Shown here one piece after another: positions 9,673 through 21,776 of a stretch of 64,000 nucleotides of DNA; the first letter of the stretch is position 1, and the number at the start of each line of letters is the position of its first letter. The position numbers and the translations under genes were made by a program. This DNA is from Oegoconia quadripuncta. Lineage: Eukaryota; Arthropoda; Insecta; Lepidoptera; Autostichidae. Below the pieces are notes generated by a model. That model did no database searches. It saw only the letters and a program-made list of their open reading frames with translations, and was not told the origin of the DNA. The stretch is from contig OX438749.1 in NCBI GenBank assembly GCA_949316235.1, positions 22,708,414 to 22,772,413 of the forward strand, written 5' to 3'.

Positions 9673-9980
9673 TATTATGTTATGTATATATTTCGCAGTA
9701 GGTATCTAACTAATACTTTGGATGTTTGTTTTATTTGTTTATTGTTCAATCACGGCGAAACGGGTGAACGGATTTGTTTGAAATTTGGTATATAGGTAGA
9801 ACATACCATGGATTAAAACATAAGATACTTTTTATCCCGATAAATATGAGTAGTTCCCGTGGGATAAACAAATTTTCCGCGATAAAGTTATTTCACGCAG
9901 GCGAAGTTGCGGGCGGAAAGCGAGTATGTAATATATTTAGTATAAGTTTATTATTTGGCTATTTATGTATCAATTGAGCT
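9673..9980 (+). mobile_element. LINE beta-prime 3' UTR split by a Helitron-like insertion
   Basis: Bases 9677-9704 and 9925-9955 are contiguous in the paralogue at 45113-45175. Here they are separated by the 220-bp element at 9705-9924. Confidence 0.8.
9705..9924 (+). mobile_element. Non-autonomous Helitron-like element
   Basis: Starts TCTAACTAATA and ends GGCGGAAAGCGAG (CTAG in sister copies), inserted between A (9704) and T (9925) with no duplication, as shown by the empty site at 45143-45150. 5' TC, 3' CTRR and A|T insertion are the Helitron signature. The interior carries AATCACGGCGAAACGG and TTTTTATCCCGATAAA. No Rep/helicase sequence. Intact sister: 43390-43646. Confidence 0.85.
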
Positions 9981-10134
9981 TTTTTTTTTAAAAAAAACAC
10001 ATTTTCAACTTTAGCTTATGTAGTTACTTAGTACTTGCGTTTCTTACAGATGCTTAATTTTTAGCAATTGTTACTAAATTTACAACACTTTATTAAATGT
10101 TTCAAGAAAATCGCGGTTATTCGTTTTTCCGAGG

Positions 10135-10410
10135 TCAAACCGTATTTTCCCTGGGCTAAGTAATGGCCGTCCGAAGCTATTTTCGTTAGAGAGTAGACCC
10201 CCTGAGTCCGCATATTGTGACGGGCAAGTACGGAACCCTACATTGGGCGTGGCCCGACACGCACTTGGCCGGTTTTATTTTCAATCACACCTGTGAAATA
10301 AGACATTTCGACAACCATAATACTAAGCAGAATAATTGTGCAGTTTAATGTTTTTGTATTTAAAACTTATAATATGCAAATAAACGTTTTATCTATCTGT
10401 CTATCTATAG
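10135..10410. repeat. Unclassified repeat plus LINE tail
   Basis: 10140-10275, read on the minus strand, contains AAACCGGCCAAGTGCGTGTC and AGGGTTCCGTACTTG, a sequence I recognise as recurrent in Lepidoptera. 10340-10410 ends in AAATAAACG plus TATC repeats, like the LINE tail at 51475-51530. Confidence 0.45.
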
Positions 10411-10770
10411 CTATCAATGATTGGAATCCCGCCTCCTTGGATCCGCCGTTGATGAAAATGCTATAAGGTCATCCATTCAAACACTGACTGTACGGTTTAC
10501 GTACAAGTTACTTTTATTTGTGCTGCGCTTGAGCTCTACTTATGGCATATAAACAAAAGGACAATCGACGCAATTACGCCGTCTCGATCGGTCACAATTA
10601 GCTATTCAAACACTATAATTTATGTAAGCAATAAACCTTTTGCTCATAATTCGGGTGTGTCAACTCAACTACTCTAACCTATAACTAAACCCCTTCTAAC
10701 TCAACTGCTCCGAAGACATCCAAGACCATACGACTACTTCACCTTGGAATAGACTGCACTTTACTGTTTT

Positions 10771-11290
10771 TGAAATGAAATGAAATGAAATGAAATGAAA
10801 ATGAAATGAAATGAAAATCATTTATTCATGTAGGCAATACAATATACACTTATGAACGTCATTTGTTTTTTAAACTACCACTAGCTCGCAACTCGACCAC
10901 TACTGAGAAGAGCTAGCGAGAAACTCAGAGGGTTTGTCTCTTTTCAATCAATCATTTACAATCAAGAAAGGTTACAACAATTTTATATATCGTGTAGAGG
11001 AGCCGTTTAATCCCATGGATTACTTTCATTAATGTTGTCTGAAATTTTGTAATCTCCCTTTTTACATAATTTTTGTTTTATAATAAGTTTAAATTTATTA
11101 AGCGGAAGATTCCGTATATCCATGGGAACCTTGTTGTAGAAGCGCACACATTGACCTCTGAATGACTTACTAACTTTACTAAGTCTACTAAAAGGTACAG
11201 CTAATTGATTTTTGCTCCTTGTATTGACATTATGTCGGTCACAATGTTTCTCGAATGAATATATATTTCTCTTAACATATACAAGATTGT
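10771..11290 (-). mobile_element. LINE gamma-prime 3' end
   Basis: The minus strand encodes a LINE C-terminus (CVRFYNKVPMDIRN-like) followed by a 3' UTR with a CTAGCTC/GAGCTAG hairpin and an (ATTTC)n tail (10771-10816). Closely matches 61567-62003. 5'-truncated. Confidence 0.8.
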
Positions 11291-11611
11291 CATATATATA
11301 TTGTGACGAAAACTATATACTCTGCTAAATAGACACCAACCTGCACTATTTATTTAGACTACCACGGTCTCAATAATCCAGTTTGCAATCGATAGTTCTC
11401 GAATGGTCGCGAGTACATCTAATACAAACCAAACCTCCTTGGTTCATTTACCACCGGCGTTTGGTACACCGCACCGAACCAGTTGCGACAAAAGGCTCGG
11501 TCATTGTGGTACAAGCGAAAGCGGAAACATAAATGCTAATACAGCGGCCAATAAGTAGGTACGTATTATACGTATATTCGTGGGATGGGTTCTTTGTTAG
11601 CTGACAATTTT
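11291..11611. other. Unassigned spacer
   Basis: Moderate GC, no recognised repeat or splice-framed reading frame. Confidence 0.4.
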
Positions 11612-11845
11612 TTTATGCACAACGGGTTGGTACTTTACCTCAATCACACCTGATGTTAAGTGAAGATGAGGTCGAAGGTGGAAGCGTACTGACCCGGAAA
11701 CCTCAATACAGTTGGGGGACTGGCTATCTTATCTCTGACAACCGGAACACAACAATGCTATTAACATTGTTGCTTGGCGGCAAATTTAGATAAGATGGTG
11801 GTAGCTAGCCAAGCGGACATTTAAAATGCCGTACCTCACAGTAGA
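11612..11845 (-). mobile_element. SINE B, head truncated
   Basis: T-run, ATGCACAACGGGTTGG, TGACCCGGAAACC and GTGGTAGCTAGCCAAGCGGA blocks in the standard order. The tRNA-like head is absent. Confidence 0.85.
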
Positions 11846-12103
11846 CTAATGTCAGATTCTGAAATCCCCAAACCCATCATAGTAACTCCAGATTCTACAA
11901 ACAACAATTAATGTGACAGACTCGCAAAATGCCAGAATCTACATGTAAATGCAAATTCTGTTGACTATAAAGTCCACCATACCTGGTCTCCTATACCGTG
12001 ACACTTTGGGTGTCAGTTTAGGGTATACCTATAGGTTATAAAATAAGAAAAATTATTATGTCTATCGTTGATATTTTTTGAAAAAACGAATGTTGAAAAA
12101 ACG

Positions 12104-12350
12104 AAGATGGTGGTAGCTAGCCAGGCGGACATTTAAAATGCCCTCCCACCAACCAAACAATAAATTGAAATATGGAATATCAAAAGCCTTTTCAAACATA
12201 TTACCACGTAAAAGTTTCAAATATAAAGTTTTATAGGCTGCTATCTCCGACAGTTCGCGGGATCTCATTGGATGCGCCTGGCACAGAATCGTGAGATTTG
12301 TCGTAATGGAGAAGAGGCCTATACCCAGCAGCAGCATCCACACAGATATG
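12104..12350. repeat. SINE B scrap joined to a LINE 3' end
   Basis: 12104-12160 is a SINE B piece (minus). 12290-12350 ends GGAGAAGAGGCCTATACCCA GCAG, the usual last residues of RTE-like ORFs (EEAYTQQ-type; plus). Confidence 0.5.
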
Positions 12351-12455
12351 GTTTGAGATTGGTTGATTGATAAATCCAGATTATAAATTGATGAAATGGA
12401 AACGTTGGACTTGACTAGGGATAGCGTTTATAATTGTCGCTTATTCATAGCTAAT

Positions 12456-12600
12456 GGTGTCGATTCGGATGTACACCAACTAAACTAAACTAAAACCAGT
12501 TTTGGAGTGGTTCCGTCGCATCGTACTGTTCCAGGGAGAAAGAAACAGTACTAGTTTAAAACTGGTTTTAGTTTAGTTGGTGTACATCCGAATCGACACC
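12456..12600. mobile_element. Palindromic MITE P
   Basis: Ends GGTGTCGATTCGGATGTACA and its exact inverse. The arm extends through CCAACTAAACTAAAACCAGT around a ~50-bp centre. Flanked by AAT on both sides (12453-12455, 12601-12603). A second copy with inverted centre is at 20810-20958. No ORF. Confidence 0.85.
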
Positions 12601-12603
12601 AAT

Positions 12604-13240
12604 AGATAAATATATGATATCTCCCCTCTGACATTGAAACTCAAATTTAGGTTTAGTTAACCGCATCCGCACACTGTATAAGTTCGGGGCCAGGCTAAGA
12701 TTATATTAGGATTTATGAGAGATGAGATAGAGGTCGTGGCATTACCAGTTTCTTGTCAAGAGTGTTTAGACTTAGATCTGTGTATATAATTAAATTATTT
12801 AGCGGGAAACCCAAGTATAAAGGGTTTTGAATCAGCGTCTTTTCTCGCTCCCGCTGTAGCCTATTAATAAAACCTGTCCCCACAATCACACCGCAGCCTT
12901 GATGCAAGGTGCAGAGCCGCCCAGCCCTGGACCGCTTTGAATGCCAATAGGTACGTCTTAGAAGATATCTCTCGAGTCAATGGGGTTACAGACCAAGTAA
13001 CCAGTCACGATGAAGATGACTCAGAGCATTAATGTTGCAAGGAAGATTAGTGGTATAAGAGTAAGTTATGTCACGACAAGACGAATGAAGAATCTACTGC
13101 TCTAAAATTATCTATCAGCGAATGTCTGATCAAAAAGCGTCAGTACTTGATCATGCTATATCGGATGAGTGTTTCGTGTAAATCCCAAGTATCCCAATCC
13201 CAACTATAATATTAAATGCGAAAGTTTGTGTGTGTGTGTG
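12604..13240. other. Unassigned spacer
   Basis: No exon or repeat homology recognised, except a Helitron-like 5' scrap around 13203-13240 (ATATTAAATGCGAAAGTTTG). Confidence 0.4.
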
Positions 13241-13439
13241 TATCAAATCAAATAAAAATTGTTTTATTTATTTATTTATTTTAATTAGGGAAATCAACAG
13301 CTTAATCTTAACAAGTATTGCTTACATATTTCAGAGTATTTTTACAATGTAAAAGCCTTTATAGATTTCCACGACTATTCAGTAGAAAAAAGAATACATG
13401 AACAAGATAAAAATTTCTTAAACTATGTTTTATTCTAGT

Positions 13440-13837
<398 letters not shown>

Positions 13838-14062
13838 CTTAACGGACGTACAATCACCCTGTGGAACGGACTTCCGGCAGCGGTATTCCCGAACGAGTAC
13901 GACATTGGAACCGTCAAGAAACGAGCCTACACTTTCCTCAAAGGCCGGCAACGCATCTGTGACCCTTTTGGTGTTGCGGGTGTCCATGGGCGGCGGTGAT
14001 TGCTTTCCATCAGGTGACCCGCATGCTCGTTTGCCGCCCTCTCATATAAAAAAAAAACGGAA
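13838..14062 (+). mobile_element. LINE alpha, 5'-truncated 3' end
   Basis: Encodes [20 protein letters not shown], then [20 protein letters not shown], ending HGRR-TGA at 14000, then a short UTR and A-run. Nearly identical to 118-330. It starts directly in a TTTC tract. Confidence 0.8.
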
Positions 14063-14569
14063 TATAAATTTACGGAATATTAGCCTTTATAAGGCCGGGT
14101 TAGACTGTGTAAATCTGAATAGCGCTATATTTAAATCTACCAACTTCCTGACCTTAAAACTGTAGCCATTGTTCATGTTTGCCTCGCTGTTATACCTACC
14201 TTTATTGTGCTGACGTTTGCTCTATAGAAGCATTTTGTGTGCCCAGGCGCAGTCGCAATCAGATTCAATTTACTATCGACCGTACTAATTGCAATTTACC
14301 GATTTTACGAGCTCGTTAGATACGTTAGAGTTGGAGCATAAATTAATTAACTGTGCAATGGTTATTTTTGGATGCAATATCACGGTTGAGCTGAGCTGGA
14401 GACATGATAACTAGCTCTGCTTGCTTTTAATCTGTGTCCTATATTACACACACAAGTCACGACCTTTATCCCAAATGGGGTGGTTACAGATGTTTCAAAC
14501 ATGAAAAGATTAATGCTGTATTTAAAAGTATTTAAAAACCAAAACCCGACAGCCTTTTTTAATATTTTG
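14063..14569. other. Unassigned AT-rich spacer
   Basis: No recognised repeat or exon. Confidence 0.4.
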
Positions 14570-14745
14570 CGGACGCCATGTTGGAATGTTTACCATAAAA
14601 TGTATCTTATGACACTCCGGGTACCAAGACGAATCTAACGACACCAAGCACTTCGAAATCGGTCAAGCCGCTTAGGCTACAGGAACAGACATATGTACAC
14701 TCGAAAAATATTACTCTCCTTCCTTGGGCAGTCGGGTAAATACGC
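14570..14745 (-). repeat. Repeat E
   Basis: The minus strand shares TGTAGCCTAAGCGGCTTGAC, GGTGTCGTTAGATT and CGGGT blocks with 40830-41010, and a diverged copy at 29590-29790. Confidence 0.6.
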
Positions 14746-15177
14746 TTTATGCAAAATAATTAATTACCTACACGAAGACTATACTAATTTATATCAAAAA
14801 CTGACTTATTGTTTGTTTAGTTACTTGTTTAGTGAAATGACCCGTTTTTACTCTTCACACGATTCTTCTATTCTACTCATTTAAGATTAACTCTACCTAA
14901 AGCTTTTCACTATTAAGCTAGAGTTTAAAGTTGTTTGTTATTAAAAAGTGAATTTCTAAGTGTAATGTCTTTTATTGTTATTTTAGTGTGTGAATGTATA
15001 TATTTTGCTTATTTTCCCATGGTCACGGCCGCGAGATCATAATTGTGGAATTTTTTAAGAGTAAAGAACGTCACAGCTAATTTGTTGCGCGCGTTCTTAG
15101 AGAGATTATTTTCTAAACTTCTCTGTTTATTGAAACGTTTAATTTGAAAATATAGGCATACGAGTCCCTAGCTCGTA

Positions 15178-15625
15178 AGCGTAGCTGGCTAGCTACCACC
15201 TTGTCTAAGTCTGCCGCCAAACAACAATGTTAATAACTCCATATATAAATTTTATCTTCAAAAATAACGTTAATTTAACTTTATGGTTGAATGAAAGAAA
15301 TTCCACCTGAGACATCCGCCTTTGTGCATAGATTAAAGTAAATTAGTTTTGTATTTATTTTCTTTTGTACAATAAAGCATTTACAAACAAACATACGCTA
15401 TCTTGATCATACGAAACTTCTAACTGAAAATGTTTTCAACAAATCTTGAAACTTTCAAAAAAATAAGCTTAACTTGCATTAGAATAACTTCATCGCAAAT
15501 ATGTTTAATTTGTTTATCCCTCGGGACCTATTCACCTTATCACGATATCCTATTAATCCAGAGTATGTTCTACGTAGATACCAAATTTCGGCCAAATTCG
15601 TTCATGATTTATAATATTAGTTAAG
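15178..15625. repeat. SINE B scrap, LINE tail and Helitron-like fragment
   Basis: 15178-15232 is SINE B (plus). 15340-15390 ends in CAATAAAGCATTTACAA, LINE-tail-like. 15478-15620 is a diverged minus-strand Helitron-like copy ending ATAATATTAGTTAAG. Confidence 0.55.
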
Positions 15626-15943
15626 TAGATTCTTGTGCAGTCAATACAAAAGTTTTCAAATATATAAATTGTTTGGTCCCACTGGATATGCACTTACGAA
15701 CCGGATTGAACGACATGTCAAATGGTTGAAGTATGGTAAGCGATGCTCCCACGATATTCAGAATAGCAATATTCAGAATAGCAATAGGCTAATCTCTTCC
15801 GCACATTCATGGTCCATCTCGCTGCGGTGGTCCAACGGCTCTACCATAAGAGTCATCCATCACAGCACATAGGTACTCGTATACTGCAACCGGCTATGAG
15901 ACAGCGTCACCAGGTCAGAGCGAAATTTTTGATTTATTCTGTA

Positions 15944-16375
15944 CTAGCTGTACGCCCGCGGCTTCGCCTGCGTAGAATAACTTTATCGCTGATATGTTTC
16001 AATTGTCTATCCCGGTTTATCTCTACTCACTTATATCACTACTTACTTTATCGGGATAAAAATATCCTATGTCTTAATTCAGAGCGTGTTCTACCTATGT
16101 GCCAAATTTCATCCAAATCTGTCCATACGTTTCGCCGTGATTGAGCAACAAACAAACTTCCAAACCATCGCATTTATAATATTAGTTAGATATTTATTCG
16201 TTACTAGCTTTCCGCCCGCGGCTTCGCCTGCGTAGAACAACTTTATCGCGGAAATTTGTTTATCCCGCGGGAAATACTCACTTTATTGGGATAAAAAATA
16301 TCCTATGTTTCAATCCGGGGTATATTCTATCTATATATCAAATTTCATCCAAAACCGTCCATCTGTTTTCCCGTG
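15944..16375 (-). mobile_element. Two consecutive Helitron-like copies
   Basis: 15944-16190 is near full length: CTAG at its 3' end, 5' end TCTAAC at 16190, flanked by A and T. A second copy begins CTAG at 16204 and is 5'-truncated near 16375. Both contain the GCGAAGCCGCGGGCGG subterminal motif. Confidence 0.8.
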
Positions 16376-16555
16376 ATACTACATATTTTATTTATTTACA
16401 TAGAATCAATAGCATTGTTTGTTTGTTTATTTGTAAACGCTTTATTGAACAAACTGAACAAACAAATTGAACAATACATTATTACAATGTACAGAGAACT
16501 AAAACCAAACCTATGGCAATTACAAGTGCTTAGTTTGAGATGAGACACTTACTCG
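16376..16555 (-). repeat. Probable LINE 3' tail
   Basis: The minus strand contains AATAAAGCG followed by TTTACAAATAAAC repeats, the usual form of LINE tails in this window. No coding remnant. Confidence 0.35.
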
Positions 16556-16558
16556 TAA

Positions 16559-16699
16559 GCCCGTATTAATAAACAGTTCTCAAGATTGACATGGCCTCAC
16601 GTTGATGCTTGAGAATCTGTTGCATATTAAAACAGCATCAGAAAAATCTTGAGACCGAGACGCGATCTCAATCTCAAGAACGATTTATTAATACGTGCC
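16559..16699. mobile_element. Short MITE related to 7762-8105
   Basis: Ends GCCCGTATTAATAAAC and TTTATTAATACGTGCC. TAA precedes it and TAG follows the degraded end. Confidence 0.6.
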
Positions 16700-16884
16700 G
16701 TAGTGTGCCAAAAATATTATATTATATTTATTTATTGTTAATATTTGCCGACCTAGGGAACCCAGAACGCGCCGATAAAGTGGTGAATCCGTAGCTTAAG
16801 ACATACCTATACCTAGTGACAACTTTCTTCTAATGGACTTTTCTATTTATCGACATATATATCGCAAACCATTAACTTTCATAG

Positions 16885-17065
16885 ATAACTCAAGGTCAAT
16901 CATTGAATATCAAACAGGCGCCCGCCAAAGCTAGACTCCCTATAGTGGAGATATCGGCGAAAGTGAGACAGGAAGTCGAGCAGAGACGTTTCGCATTTTA
17001 TAACAATCTCTATGTTAATGTTGATTTAAGAGCTTGTGCAATCTGCAGACCAATTCGGGTTTTGT
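16885..17065 (+). other. Coding-like open stretch, unassigned
   Basis: Open for about 59 codons, including KQAPAKARLPIVEISAKVRQ then EVEQRRFAFYNNLYVNVDLR. It has no ATG start. A possible acceptor (aacag|GCGCCC) precedes the GC-richer part. It runs into the tandem repeat at 17057. Could be an exon or a decayed transposon ORF. Confidence 0.2.
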
Positions 17066-17322
17066 GATGCCTCAGTCAACGGTATGGTGCATACAACACC
17101 ACGGAGGCGGTTAAATACAAAGTTTTTGGGAAAAAAAATAATCGTTTGTCTTGGATTATGACTGCAATTTTGAATCTGACTGCACGTACGGGTTTTGTGA
17201 TGCCTCAGTCAACTGTATGGTGCATACCACACCACGCAGGCGGTTAAAATACAAAGTTTTTGGGAAAAAAATTAATCGTTTGACTTGGATTATGACTGTA
17301 ATTTTGAATCTGACTGCACGTA
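17057..17322. repeat. Tandem duplication, 2 x 133 bp
   Basis: Unit GGGTTTTGTGATGCCTCAGT... repeats at 17190 with few differences, including ACTGCACGTAC near each unit's end. Confidence 0.9.
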
Positions 17323-17883
17323 CTCGTATCCGCATAATGTTTTTACAATTTATCTGTAAACTCAGTTTGGCAAACAATCTGGCACATCACCGACGTAACA
17401 TTGCTAAATTGCAGAGGTGCCTCATTCACGTGTGATTGCACAAATCGACCTCAAGTCTAAATAAAGCTTCTGCAATGTTTTCTGTATGTAACTAGGTACA
17501 CAATACATGGGCGCGGTGTTTACGTGACTGCGATATTTGATTCTGTAATGTCGTTGGAAAAACAAAGCGCTGCAATATTTATTTGAAGATAAACTACTGT
17601 GCCGTAATGCATACCAAATTTGAAAAAGAGAAGCGGGTTTGTTCCACACGACATTCCATAGAAACTTTCAAGTCCAGGGGTTCTATTAAATAATTTCATC
17701 GATATCGTCATCGGTTACGTTCTGACATGTGATCCGTTACACAGCATCAATCTATATGATCGCTTAGAATGATGCTGTATAACATTCTTCTTTTTTTCGT
17801 AACGCCTATTTGTCATATCGTTTCTTAAACGGCCGAGATACCAGATGGCGCGTGGAGCTTTGCAGGTTGCAATCAAAATGTAG
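17323..17883. other. Mostly unassigned; one repeat F scrap
   Basis: 17620-17690 has the repeat F end (minus: CTTGAAAGTTTCTATGGAAT). No exon seen in the rest. Confidence 0.4.
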
Positions 17884-18188
17884 ATCATCATCTCAACCCG
17901 TAAACATCCCACTGCAGGGATATAGGCCTTCCCTCGTATATGAGGGAGTATAGGCCATAGTCCACCACGCTGGCCCAATGCGGTTTGGGGACTTCACATG
18001 CCTTTGAATTTTCATTTCTCGGGCATGCAGGTTTCCTTGCGATGTTTTCCTTCACCGTTTAAGAGCAGTCGGATAAATGCTCATAAGTAATTAAATTAAA
18101 AATCTCATTGGTACATGGCCTGCCTGGGAATCGAACCCGGACCTCCCAAATTGGGAGACGGCGTCGTAACCTCTGAACCACCGACGCT
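17884..18188 (-). mobile_element. SINE C, full length
   Basis: Inverse of 6137-6430: CCCACTGCAGGGATAT, CACGCTGGCCCAATGCGG, and head GGGAATCGAACCC. Ends beside CCGACGCT. Confidence 0.85.
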
Positions 18189-18282
18189 CACAAAAAAATG
18201 TAGGTATGTGTATTTAATTTGGCGTGAAAATATAAGCATTCATCCAAGTGTTTTCCAAGATCAAAAAAAAATGATTTTCAGA

Positions 18283-18665
18283 AACATACATACATACATA
18301 CATAAAGTCACGCCTGTTTCCCGTAGGGGTGGGTAGGCAGAGACCACAGACTTCCACTTGCTACTATCCTGATACACCTCTTTTGCTTCATTCACTCTCA
18401 TAAGGTTTTTATGAACAACCTGCTCATGATCGTCGGTTTAGGGTACTCTTGACTTGGCTTTTTTTGTGATGTCTCCGATTCTTGATGTTGTTGTTCTTCT
18501 TCTTCCCCTATCAATACTTCCACCCCCATCCCCATCCCCATCCCCATTGTATATATCTTTCGTTAGTCATCTTTCATTCATCCTCTCCACATGTCCAAAC
18601 CATCTCAGCAAATCTTTTTCAATCTTTGTCACTACGTCTTCTTTCACATTGGCATAATTTTCCTA
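18283..18665 (-). pseudogene. RTE-like LINE ORF C-terminal fragment
   Basis: The minus strand reads VKEDVVTKIEKDLLRWFGHV, ERMNE, then after a GGDG microsatellite RGRRRTTTSR, and finally KWKSVVSAYPPLRETGVT with an (ATGT)n tail. RWFGHVERM and the WKS.VSAYP ending are typical of this LINE group. The order is intact but reading frames shift. Confidence 0.7.
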
Positions 18666-18696
18666 AATATTACATAATATACTAAGTTTATAAATT

Positions 18697-18950
18697 AAAT
18701 CAAATTAAAAATGCTTTATTTTGTAGGTACACAGGGTACACTTAAAATAGTCAGATTTTACATTTTTAAAACTACATGCTTGTTCAAAAGGCAATTTTCC
18801 CCTGAGAAGAACAAGCAAGAAACTCAAGAGGTTGCTCTTAAAAAAAAAAGGTTTTAATATTACAAAATTATTAATTATTATTTTATATTATAATATTTCA
18901 TTATTAATTGTAAACTACCTATAAATGAAAAAAAGGTCGTCTAAGTTAGT
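18697..18950 (-). mobile_element. LINE gamma 3' tail
   Basis: Minus strand: hairpin stems GCTTGTTC (18816-18809) and GAACAAGC (18785-18778), GTGTACCTACAAAATAAAGC and a (TTTGAT)-type end. Matches 27490-28160 and 32030-32310. No SINE in the loop here, so it serves as the empty reference. Confidence 0.75.
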
Positions 18951-19148
18951 GCCGTGGGGCACCGTAACAGGTTGGTAGCGTTGCCTGTGGCAGCAGCCCT
19001 TTTATCGCCAGAGATATCGACCAAACGCGTATATTTGGTGTATTTTTTTTTAGTATTTTTGAATCTGGAATTCGTTGATTCCTTCCGGTCTACTTTTCCT
19101 CAATCAATCTTCTTATATAGTACAGTCAGTCTCGATGCGGGTTAGAAC

Positions 19149-19573
19149 TTTGGTCACCTATGAACTTGGAGTTTTTTTTCTTCGCTAATCATATGTACCA
19201 ATTCCTGCGATTTTCCAAGCTATATCCAAATTTGTTTTTTAGTTGGAAAATGGAATATTATTTCAAGGTTTCACATGAAATATTTTTTCATTTCTGGACT
19301 AAATCACATAATAAAAAAAATTTGAACAGAGCTCTTTTCATGTGCTTCCTATAATCATTTCTTAGATTCGCTGAAACTTTTATAAAGGCGTTACTTTTAA
19401 AAATTAACGCTGCCTATACTTAACTTAATGTTATCCGATAATACACACAAAGTTTAGCTAAATTTGGATTTCCCATTCCCAAAAAAAAAATAAAAATAAA
19501 AATGTTTGTATGGAGAAAACAGTCTTATTGAAATTCTTCATACATAACGCCAATTTCATAGGTAAGGACCTAA
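19149..19573 (-). mobile_element. Mariner-type MITE
   Basis: Inverted relative to 2104. Right end GGACCTAA; left end slightly decayed (TTGGTCACC). Confidence 0.8.
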
Positions 19574-19808
19574 TAATAACCATGGTAACACTCGAGTCGG
19601 TCCGTTACCTCGCAAACATAAATCGCATCAACTATTCAATAAACATCTCCATTTTGTAATGACTAGTTGTCGACTGTTCTAAGTTATATAGTATACTTGC
19701 TATATGTATGTAGTATTCTCGACTCGAGTACGAGTAGTTGAGCGAGCGCCTGGGTGAGCTAGGTTCATTCCTTTAACAACCCAGTCGTTCAACAAAATCT
19801 TGTTTTTA

Positions 19809-20560
19809 TACCGGACGACTTTTTTTATCGTAAGGAAAAAAATAGGGCATATTAGGTAAACCAAGACCTTGTAAACTGTATTCTGGCAAATAAATAGTTC
19901 TTTCTTTCTTTCCTACCACCTTCCCATGGCCCCATCAACCATCTTGGTTATACGGGCCCACAGAGTACTTTTGTATATACGTACGGGCCTAATCGTTGAG
20001 AGATGTACCCGGTACTTGCGCAGGGCTCTTTCCCGATAGCACATTTTCTTGACTCTCGACAAATTATTTAACTTCTCTGTTCTTGTAGGACATATTAGGT
20101 AAGTGAAATAGAAGGTATTGGCATAGGTAGTTTAATTTTTTTTCCTTCAAAACCATAAAATATGTATAATAAAACGTTGTGGCATTTGACGGTAGCGTTT
20201 GTAGCCTATGGCACATAATTACATCATTAAATTAAATAAATTTAAAAAACTTAGAGAAAATATGTTTTTTTTTTGTAAACCATCGTGAGATTGATGCGAT
20301 TGGCGGAGTAACTAGACGACTACGACCACGATGTTGCCAGCCTGACCGTACAAAAGTATTGTGTGTGGATGTGTGAGTGTAGCGATATCAGTGAGTTTTA
20401 TTTGTGTACTGATATTTGTTTTACAAATTCGTACGGTTCCTATCATGCGAAATAGGTTTATTTGGAACTAATTTTTACTTTAAGTTTCCTTTATTAATTT
20501 AATTTGTGGAATAGGCTACAAACACGACCGTCAAGTGAAACAAAGCTTTATTCTACCTGT
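19809..20560. mobile_element. Rearranged MITE G with LINE tail insertion
   Basis: 19809-19859 is a left end (TACCGGACGA, AGGGCATATTAGGTAA). 19860-19912 is a LINE tail (TTGTAAACTGTATTCTGGCA plus TTTC repeats), same as 44905-44952. 20088-20265 and 20425-20545 are MITE G interior pieces in opposite orientations. Confidence 0.55.
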
Positions 20561-20809
20561 GTGCATGCTGTGTTCACATCAAGTAGGATACATTCAATTA
20601 ATTATGTCGTAATGTTGGGTAAGACTAAAAATATTGTGAATTGTGTCCAGTTTTGTGAAGCTTTAAAAAAAAAAAAATTAAAAAAAACAAGCTTAATTTT
20701 CTATTCCTCTCTTTTGGATTTTTTTTTGGTAATTTATGTAGTAGCTACATTAACTCATTAAAATACAACTCTACTGAAGGTAGTAGTTTTTTTAAATATT
20801 AATTACAAT

Positions 20810-20958
20810 GGTGTCGATTCGGAGTACACCAACTAAACTAAAACCAGTTTTAGAGTAGTACTGTCTCTTTCTCCATGGAACAGTACGATGCGACGGCACC
20901 ACTCCAAAACTGGTTTTAGTTTTATTTAGTTTAGTCGGTGTACATCCGAATCGACACC
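20810..20958. mobile_element. Palindromic MITE P, second copy
   Basis: Same arms as 12456-12600 with the centre inverted. AAT flanks at 20807-20809 and 20959-20961. Confidence 0.85.
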
Positions 20959-20961
20959 AAT

Positions 20962-21776
20962 ATGTTTTATTGGAATATTGCGTTAAAATGCTTTATTGTG
21001 CTTCATATTAATTGGTGTGAAATTTATGAAAACGATAAACAGCTTCAATATGTTTTCTATATCTTTAATATTTTCATTGTATACACAACTATTACATATG
21101 TTATGTATGCATAAAAACGCATGCAATGCATATTTATGTACTGTATAAAAAATGTACAAAGGCGAACTTATCTCCTGTAGAGGTTTCTACCAAAAAACCT
21201 TAGATATACATAGTGTTTATTGGATTAGACAGAATTTGTTCTATATGGATTTGTTATTCTTTTTAAAGATTTGATTTTCTGTCCCAATAGGATGCCAGAT
21301 CTTTTCTTACAGCCGGTATACAAAATATGCACATTACATACATTTCTAATGCTGTCCTATCATGCTTAATCAACCGCAATATACCTCGTATCATTTTAGA
21401 TAGAAGTAATAAAAGCCTAAATTGGTAATGCGAGTCGTAATGATACACGATGCAGTAATGAGTGATTGACTAGAGAGATCGACCGCGGCATTAAGCGGTG
21501 ATGGGAGTGACCCGACTCGGCCAGTGGGCATTACCACACTAGGCGGGGAAACGCTATGATTTATGTTCTAAGGCTTTCTATACGCGGAACAGGAAAATAA
21601 TGACATTGTGTACGATGTATAGGTATGTGTGTGTACACAGTCCATTACCAATATCCGGGCATTTGTTGAGGTGTGAAGTATAAAAATTCTTTTTTTTGTA
21701 GGTATACTTTTTATCCAATGAACGGAATAAACCCTCTTAAGAGTTTGGAATTCATAAACAGTGCTCATCATTCATC
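20962..21776. other. Unassigned AT-rich spacer
   Basis: No recognised repeat. An apparent open minus frame at 21263-21448 lacks coding character. Confidence 0.4.

Noticed and set aside
10771..10816. Tandem GAAAT units and the GATA tracts (22984, 54553, 51508) as possible CRISPR-like or satellite arrays
   Set aside because: They are the simple-repeat tails of LINE 3' ends, with no spacers.
12456..12600. Perfect palindrome as a transcription terminator or replication origin
   Set aside because: A second copy with flanking AAT at 20810 shows it is a MITE.
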